Assembly (NCBI GenBank): GCA_017517985.1
Contig: JAFWWX010000090.1
Span: forward strand, 1 to 9,669
Length of the DNA: 9,669 bases
Reading direction: 5' to 3'
Source: Clostridia bacterium
GTDB taxonomy: Bacteria > Bacillota_A > Clostridia > Oscillospirales > CAG-382
Translations under genes and position numbers: made by a program
The notes under the pieces: model-generated
The model's database searches: none
What the model saw: only the letters and a program-made list of their open reading frames with translations
What the model was told of the DNA's origin: nothing
In this document: positions 5,683 through 9,669 of the stretch, piece after piece
Numbering within the stretch: the first letter of the stretch is position 1
Layout of the letters: each line of letters begins with the position of its first letter

Positions 5683-6657
5683 ATGAAGTATTTTGAGGTT
5701 TTTAAAGCCGGAAACTACCCACAGGGAAAATTTACAAAGGAAGAGGTGCAAGAACTTGCCAAGAATTATGATCCGAGTTTTTGCGAAGCACCTATTACTT
5801 TGGATCACGAACAGAAGGGGCCGGCTTATGGTTGGGTTGATAAATTAAAAGAAGAAGACGGAATGCTTAAGGCTTCTTTTAAAGATTTATCAGACGATTT
5901 AAAAGAATTTGTTAATAAGGGTAAGTATAAAAAAATATCTGTTGAAATATACAGAGAGTTAGAAGGTAAAAAGCCATATTTAAAGGCTGTTTCTTTCTTG
6001 GGTGCATCAATCCCTCAAGTAAAAGGAATGGAGCCGGTTGAATTTAAAGAAGGAGAATCAGAAACCTATATCTTTGAAACACAAACAGAAGATGAAACAG
6101 AGACCGAAGATATAGAAGAATTAAAAAATACAATCGCTGATTTAAAACAACAGGTCGCTGATTTTAAGGAAAAAGCACAAAACAAAGACACAATAAAAGA
6201 ATTAAAAACGCAGGTCAAAAATTTAAATATTGAACTTGCAAAATTTAAAGATCAGGCGGCAGGAAAAGATGAACTTGCAAAGAAATTGCAAGACTTGGAA
6301 AACACCATAAGAGATAAAGATTTTAACGAGTTTATTGACTCTCAAATCTCTGCCGGTGTTTTAACTCCTGCTAATAAAGATGCTGTTTTAAATATTTTAC
6401 AGGATTTGGATAACGTAAAAAAGTTTGACGAATCCTCTAACAGCATCGATAAGTTTAAAACATTCATCTGCGCATTACCGAAGCAAGTTGAGTTTGATGA
6501 AATTGCACAAAAAAATGCAAAGAAAAAGACTGAAGACGATCTAAAGTATGCTGATGCAGATGAGGAAAGTTTAGAGATATTCAAACAGGCACAGTCTATC
6601 GCCCAAGAAGAAAATATCTCATTTCGTGAAGCACTATTAAAGATTAAGGAGGTATAA
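5683..6657 (+). CDS. Mu I-like prohead protease with C-terminal coiled-coil scaffold region
   Basis: A 324-residue protein from ATG 5683, chosen because GGAG lies six bases upstream and MKYFEVFKAG starts the conserved fold; earlier in-frame starts lack this. The N-terminal part (1-118) resembles the Mu I-type protease: LDHEQKGPAYGWVDKL (40-55) offers the likely catalytic H42, and KKISVEIYRE (83-92) the likely nucleophile S86, followed by the AVSFLGASIPQVKGM strand-loop (102-116). From about 125 the chain becomes very acidic, then a long coiled coil (about 140-212), then a helical C-terminal domain, as expected for an internal scaffold. In assembly it would template the capsid shell and then cleave the scaffold and probably capsid N-termini. 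The stop is directly followed by the capsid gene. Protease residues are assigned by analogy. Confidence 0.88.
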   Translation: MKYFEVFKAGNYPQGKFTKEEVQELAKNYDPSFCEAPITLDHEQKGPAYGWVDKLKEEDGMLKASFKDLSDDLKEFVNKGKYKKISVEIYRELEGKKPYLKAVSFLGASIPQVKGMEPVEFKEGESETYIFETQTEDETETEDIEELKNTIADLKQQVADFKEKAQNKDTIKELKTQVKNLNIELAKFKDQAAGKDELAKKLQDLENTIRDKDFNEFIDSQISAGVLTPANKDAVLNILQDLDNVKKFDESSNSIDKFKTFICALPKQVEFDEIAQKNAKKKTEDDLKYADADEESLEIFKQAQSIAQEENISFREALLKIKEV

Positions 6658-7599
6658 ATGGGGCGTTTAGAAGAATTAAGAATTAATGCCTATTTGTCCG
6701 AAGTTGCACGAGGATACAGTAATAATTCATTTATTGCTGAAAGTTTATTTCCTGTAATTAGTTCGGATTTGGAGAAAGTGGATATCTTTGAATTTAACAA
6801 AGAGGCATTCCAAGTTTATGATACAGAACGTGCAATTAGAGCTAATTCAAATGTAATTAGTCCTAAAGGATTTAAAAAGCATACAACAACCCTTACAGAA
6901 CACGACTTGGCTTATCCGATTGATTACAGAGAAGAGGAAGAAGCTCGTAAAATCAAATTGCAAGTACACGCAACAAATGTTGTAACACAGGGACTTTTAT
7001 TGAAACTTGAAACACAATGTGCCGCATTAGCACAAGATCCGACTAAGTATCCTGCAACAAATAAAATTGCTTTATCCGGCACAAGTCAATTTACACATAA
7101 AGACTCCGATCCTGTAGGTGTAATTGATGATGCAAAGGATGCAATTTCAAGACAAATCGGTCAAGATCCAAACACTCTCGTTATGGGACAAGAAGTATGG
7201 GAATCATTGAAAAGGAATGAATCTCTGAAAGGTTTGATTGCTAATTCAACAAATAAAATCGTAACTCTTGATTTATTAAAAGAGTTCTTTGAAGTTGAAA
7301 ATATTGTCATCGGAAAGGCGATTTATTCAAATGCAAGCGACCAGTTTGAAAGAGTATGGGGAAACAATATCATCCTTGCTTATGTTCCAAAACTTAATGC
7401 AAGAACTGAATACGATCCTGCTTTTGCTTACACTATCCGCAAAAAAGATGCTCTTCAAATTGATGAGTACGAAAAAGAAGGAAACAAAGTCCGCTACATT
7501 CGTGCGACTGATATTTACACCCCATTCCTCGTTGGTGCAGAAGCCGGTTATTTAATCTCAAATGTAAACGGAACAAAAGGAGGTAACGGTGGCAACTAA
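6658..7599 (+). CDS. Major capsid protein
   Basis: A 313-residue protein beginning with an ATG placed right after the protease stop, with a strong AAGGAGGT ribosome site at 6646-6653. This suits a very highly expressed product. It has the N-terminal SNNSFIAESLFPVI segment (about 21-34), an LAYPIDYREEEEARKI helix start (about 84-99), a central domain with NTLVMGQEVWESL, and a C-terminal strand region VRYIRATDIYTPFLVGAEAGYLISN (about 279-303). These are typical of one HK97-fold capsid group in phages and prophages. It does not look like Mu gpT by recognisable motifs. Position after the protease/scaffold and before the decoration and gp36 genes agrees with the call. A glycine-rich tail ends the protein. 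It overlaps the next gene by 11 bases. Confidence 0.88.
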   Translation: MGRLEELRINAYLSEVARGYSNNSFIAESLFPVISSDLEKVDIFEFNKEAFQVYDTERAIRANSNVISPKGFKKHTTTLTEHDLAYPIDYREEEEARKIKLQVHATNVVTQGLLLKLETQCAALAQDPTKYPATNKIALSGTSQFTHKDSDPVGVIDDAKDAISRQIGQDPNTLVMGQEVWESLKRNESLKGLIANSTNKIVTLDLLKEFFEVENIVIGKAIYSNASDQFERVWGNNIILAYVPKLNARTEYDPAFAYTIRKKDALQIDEYEKEGNKVRYIRATDIYTPFLVGAEAGYLISNVNGTKGGNGGN

Positions 7600-7801
7600 A
7601 AAATACAAAGTCAAAAATACAAACATCCTGCACAACGGTGATTTATATAAAATCGGCGATGTAATTGAGCTTGACGATAAACAAGCTACAAAATTGCAAG
7701 ATGTATTAACTGTGGTAAAAGAAACCTCCACAACAAATAAAAATCAAAACAAAACAAAGACAGAAAACTCTGAAAAATCAGGAGGTGAAAATGGCAAATA
7801 A
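7589..7801 (+). CDS. Small phage head-region protein (DUF7210-like pattern)
   Basis: A 70-residue protein starting at GTG 7589, with AAAGGAGG five bases before it and an 11-base overlap with the capsid gene. The first 45 residues carry a compact pattern, NILHNGDLYKIGDVIELDDKQATKL, seen in small proteins encoded among head genes of Mu-like phages (position of Mu gp35). The last 25 residues are a hydrophilic N/K/T/E/G-rich tail, likely disordered. Function is unknown; a minor capsid or capsid-binding role is suggested only by position. The stop overlaps the start of the decoration gene. Confidence 0.72.
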   Translation: MATKKYKVKNTNILHNGDLYKIGDVIELDDKQATKLQDVLTVVKETSTTNKNQNKTKTENSEKSGGENGK

Positions 7802-8129
7802 ACTATATAAACCTTTATTGATTGATTCTGTGCTTGCAACTGCTGACCTACCAAAACAAAGATTTATTTCTTTTAATGGCGCAGTTTCAGGAGTCGGAGA
7901 AAAAGCCTACGGTATTTGTGATGTTGAAACCGAATCAGGTCAGTATGCACCAGTTGCAACAACAGGAATTTTACTTGTTGAAGCAGGTGGCACAATAACT
8001 GTCGGAGCAGAAATCACATCAGATGCCAACGGTAAAGCAGTCACTTTAGGTGATAATCAAAAATCAAATGGTTATGCTCTCGATGACGGAGCAAATGGTG
8101 ATGTCATTAGAATAATCAGAGGCATTTAA
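7791..8129 (+). CDS. Capsid decoration protein, DUF2190 family-like
   Basis: A 112-residue protein. It has the glycine-rich, beta-strand pattern of DUF2190 proteins: FISFNGAVSGVGEKAYGICDVE (about 25-46), GILLVEAGGTITVGAEITSD (about 58-77), GKAVTL, then GYALDDGANGDVIRIIRGI at the end. Members are small trimeric head decoration or cement proteins located next to the major capsid gene. The ATG at 7791 is preferred: GGAGG (7781-7785) is five bases upstream, whereas the in-frame GTG at 7785 lies within that ribosome site. It overlaps the preceding gene by 11 bases and its stop overlaps the next start in TAATG. Confidence 0.85.
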   Translation: MANKLYKPLLIDSVLATADLPKQRFISFNGAVSGVGEKAYGICDVETESGQYAPVATTGILLVEAGGTITVGAEITSDANGKAVTLGDNQKSNGYALDDGANGDVIRIIRGI

Positions 8130-8572
8130 TGTCTTTCTACTGTACCCCCGAAGATATTGAAAAGCAAGTTAGTACACATACCCTTATCCAGCTAACTAAT
8201 GACAACCCCAATCAGGAAACTGTCGATACGGTTGTCTGCGAGGAAGCACTTATCTACTCCTCTACCCTTATTGATGGTTATTTAAGGGGAAAATACACAC
8301 TACCCTTAAATAACCACTTTCCTTTATTACGGATAATTGCGATTGATTTAAGTATTTATCGCCTTTATTCAAGAAGAATTTATACAGATATTCCTGAATC
8401 AGTTGCGCAAGCCTACAAAAACGCAATTAAAACATTGGAAGATCTTAAAAAGGGAATAATAAGCCTGCAAACAGAAGAGGAATCGAGTGTCAGGACTTCA
8501 GGGGAATACAGAACAAATAAAACAGAAGCAGACAGGTTATTTAATAAGCGAGTAATGAATTTTGAGTATTAG
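8129..8572 (+). CDS. Head-tail connector protein, DUF1320 / Mu gp36-like
   Basis: A 147-residue protein with the DUF1320 layout: an N-terminal FYCTPEDIEKQV (3-14), a helix of EEALIYSSTLIDGYLRGKYTLPL (about 38-60), then FPLLRIIAIDLSIYRLYSRR, and a helical SVAQAYKNAIKTLEDLKKG (about 91-109). The family corresponds to Mu gp36 and to gp6/gp15-type adaptor rings between portal and tail. The ATG overlaps the decoration gene stop (TAATG). The hydrophilic C-terminus may be flexible. The gene order decoration-gp36-gp37-sheath is that of Mu-like phages, which strengthens the call. Confidence 0.9.
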   Translation: MSFYCTPEDIEKQVSTHTLIQLTNDNPNQETVDTVVCEEALIYSSTLIDGYLRGKYTLPLNNHFPLLRIIAIDLSIYRLYSRRIYTDIPESVAQAYKNAIKTLEDLKKGIISLQTEEESSVRTSGEYRTNKTEADRLFNKRVMNFEY

Positions 8573-8981
8573 GGATATTGAGAATTCAATAATTCAATAT
8601 TTAAAAGATAAATTCCCACAGTTTTTAGTTCAGGGGTTTCCTGAAAAACCGCAAGAATTTATATTACTACATCCTGTCGGTGCAATACTCGTACATTACA
8701 GAGGTGGGAATTATTCTCAAACAGATGCAATCAATTTTATTTCCCAAGATAAAAATCTCAATTTTGCAATAACTGTCGTTACAAGAAACCTGCGCAATAA
8801 CAACGGAGCTTATGAAACCCTCGATAAAGTTAAGCAATATTTATGTGGATATAAAATCCCCGAATGCACAAAATTAACCCCAAACAAAGAAGGCTTTATA
8901 TCTGAAACAAACGGTATATGGCAGTACGAAATAGAATTTAGACTCTCTACCCCAAGTATAGAAGAAATGGAGGAAATATAA
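8562..8981 (+). CDS. DUF1834 / Mu gp37-like protein, probable tail or neck completion protein
   Basis: A 139-residue protein similar to Mu gp37 in plan: an N-terminal helix (IENSIIQYLKDKFP), LLHPVGAILVHYRGGNYS (about 35-52), then LNFAITVVTRNL (about 65-76), a helix with GAYETLDKVKQYL, and a C-terminal strand pair, WQYEIEFRLSTP (about 119-130). Such proteins are thought to terminate or join the tail tube. The start is TTG at 8562, since an in-frame TGA lies at 8556-8558 and no in-frame ATG follows near the conserved N-terminus. The ribosome site is weak, and the 11-base overlap with gp36 suggests translational coupling. Its stop overlaps the sheath start. Confidence 0.85.
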   Translation: MSIRDIENSIIQYLKDKFPQFLVQGFPEKPQEFILLHPVGAILVHYRGGNYSQTDAINFISQDKNLNFAITVVTRNLRNNNGAYETLDKVKQYLCGYKIPECTKLTPNKEGFISETNGIWQYEIEFRLSTPSIEEMEEI

Positions 8982-9669
8982 TGCCTGCAAGTTTTTTACA
9001 TGGCGTTGAAACAATAGAAATTGAAAAAGGTGCAAGAACGATTAAAACCGTTAAAACGGCAGTAGTCGGACTTGTAGGAACAGCACCGATAGATGATGTT
9101 GATGCTGAATTCAGAACAGTAAACGAGCCAACGCTTATATTAAATGAAATTGATGCCGTTAAATATTTCGGCTCACCTAAAAATGGTTATACAATACCTC
9201 AAGCACTACAAGCAATTTTCGATCAGGGCGCAGGTGTTGTAATTGTTGTAAATGTATTTGATCCATCTAAACACGAATCTGTTTCAGATGTGTTAAAAGC
9301 AGATATTATTGGTGGCGTTGATCCAATAACAGGAAAAAGAACAGGCATGAAAGCCTTTGAGGACTGCTATTCCCTATTTGGATATTTCCCTAAAACTATA
9401 ATAGCTCCTGTATATTGTGAAGAAACAGCCGTTGTATCAGCACTAAAAACTATATGCGATAAAATCCGAGCAATCGGATTAGTTGATGCTCCTGTTGGTG
9501 CGACAGTTCAAGATGTTATAACAGGTCGTGGTGCACAGGGAACAATAAACTTTAATATTGCCTCCGATAGAATTGTCTTGTGTTATCCCCACCTTAAAGT
9601 ATATGACTCTAAAACAGATTCAGATGTTTTAGAGCCATATTCTCAAAGATTGGCCGGAGTAATTGCCGC
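8981..9669 (+). CDS. Contractile tail sheath protein, C-terminally truncated by the window edge
   Basis: From ATG 8981, overlapping the previous stop (TAATG) and preceded by GGAGG seven bases upstream, an open frame runs to the right edge, giving 229 complete codons. The start MPASFLHGVETIEIEKGARTIKTVKTAVVGLVGTAP contains the FHGVET...R.I....TAV.GLVGTAP pattern of phage sheath proteins (P2 FI / Mu L group). Further support comes from IPQALQAIFDQGAGVVIVVNVFDP, the inserted GG-x-DP-x-TG turn (about 111-118), and the ending QRLAGVIAA, which is the usual start of the conserved C-terminal sheath region. The protein polymerises around the tail tube and contracts on infection, so the phage is a myovirus. 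The window cuts off the C-terminal half. Confidence 0.95.
   Translation, partial: MPASFLHGVETIEIEKGARTIKTVKTAVVGLVGTAPIDDVDAEFRTVNEPTLILNEIDAVKYFGSPKNGYTIPQALQAIFDQGAGVVIVVNVFDPSKHESVSDVLKADIIGGVDPITGKRTGMKAFEDCYSLFGYFPKTIIAPVYCEETAVVSALKTICDKIRAIGLVDAPVGATVQDVITGRGAQGTINFNIASDRIVLCYPHLKVYDSKTDSDVLEPYSQRLAGVIA

Noticed and set aside
7785..7790. GTG 7785 as start of the decoration protein
   Set aside because: The codon lies within the GGAGG ribosome site that properly serves ATG 7791.
1..9669. tRNA genes, CRISPR arrays, insertion sequences, phage attachment sites
   Set aside because: Nothing resembling cloverleaf sequence, regularly spaced repeats, transposase motifs or integrase-linked repeats was seen while reading both strands.

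Overview
The window is part of a tailed-phage genome, most likely a prophage, carrying a Mu-like head-packaging and head-tail module and the start of a contractile-tail module. The DNA is AT-rich, genes are short and tightly packed with many stop/start overlaps, and GTG and TTG starts are common. These traits fit a low-GC bacterial host such as a treponeme or a Firmicute. No host gene is present, so the host assignment is only an impression.

Left half (about 1-5452, all minus strand, read right to left): a small one-helix membrane protein, a small coiled-coil gp26-like protein, a gp27-like small terminase with an HTH, a gp28-like large terminase (ATPase plus nuclease), a DUF935/gp29-like portal, a PP-loop PAPS-reductase-family enzyme, and a Mu F-like (gp30) head morphogenesis protein that runs off the left edge. 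This is the order of the Mu packaging genes, with one foreign-looking metabolic or modification-type gene between portal and F.

Centre (5453-5682): a 230-base divergent intergenic region with two strong inverted repeats, a good sigma70-type promoter reading right, weaker promoter candidates reading left, and a hairpin in the presumed leftward leader. No stretch over 300 bases lacks a gene.

Right half (5683-9669, all plus strand): a Mu I-like prohead protease fused to a coiled-coil scaffold region, an HK97-fold-type major capsid protein, a small basic-tailed protein, a DUF2190-type capsid decoration protein, DUF1320/gp36-like and DUF1834/gp37-like connector or completion proteins, and a contractile tail sheath protein cut by the right edge.

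Together the genes would build the procapsid (protease/scaffold, capsid, decoration), fill it with DNA (terminases, portal, F protein), close it and join it to a contractile tail (gp36, gp37, sheath). In Mu these genes form one co-directional stretch. Here the packaging block is flipped relative to the head/tail block. The most notable points are this flip with its repeat-rich divergent control region, and the PAPS-reductase-like enzyme, which has an APS-reductase-type cysteine pattern but lacks the C-terminal catalytic motif of true CysH.
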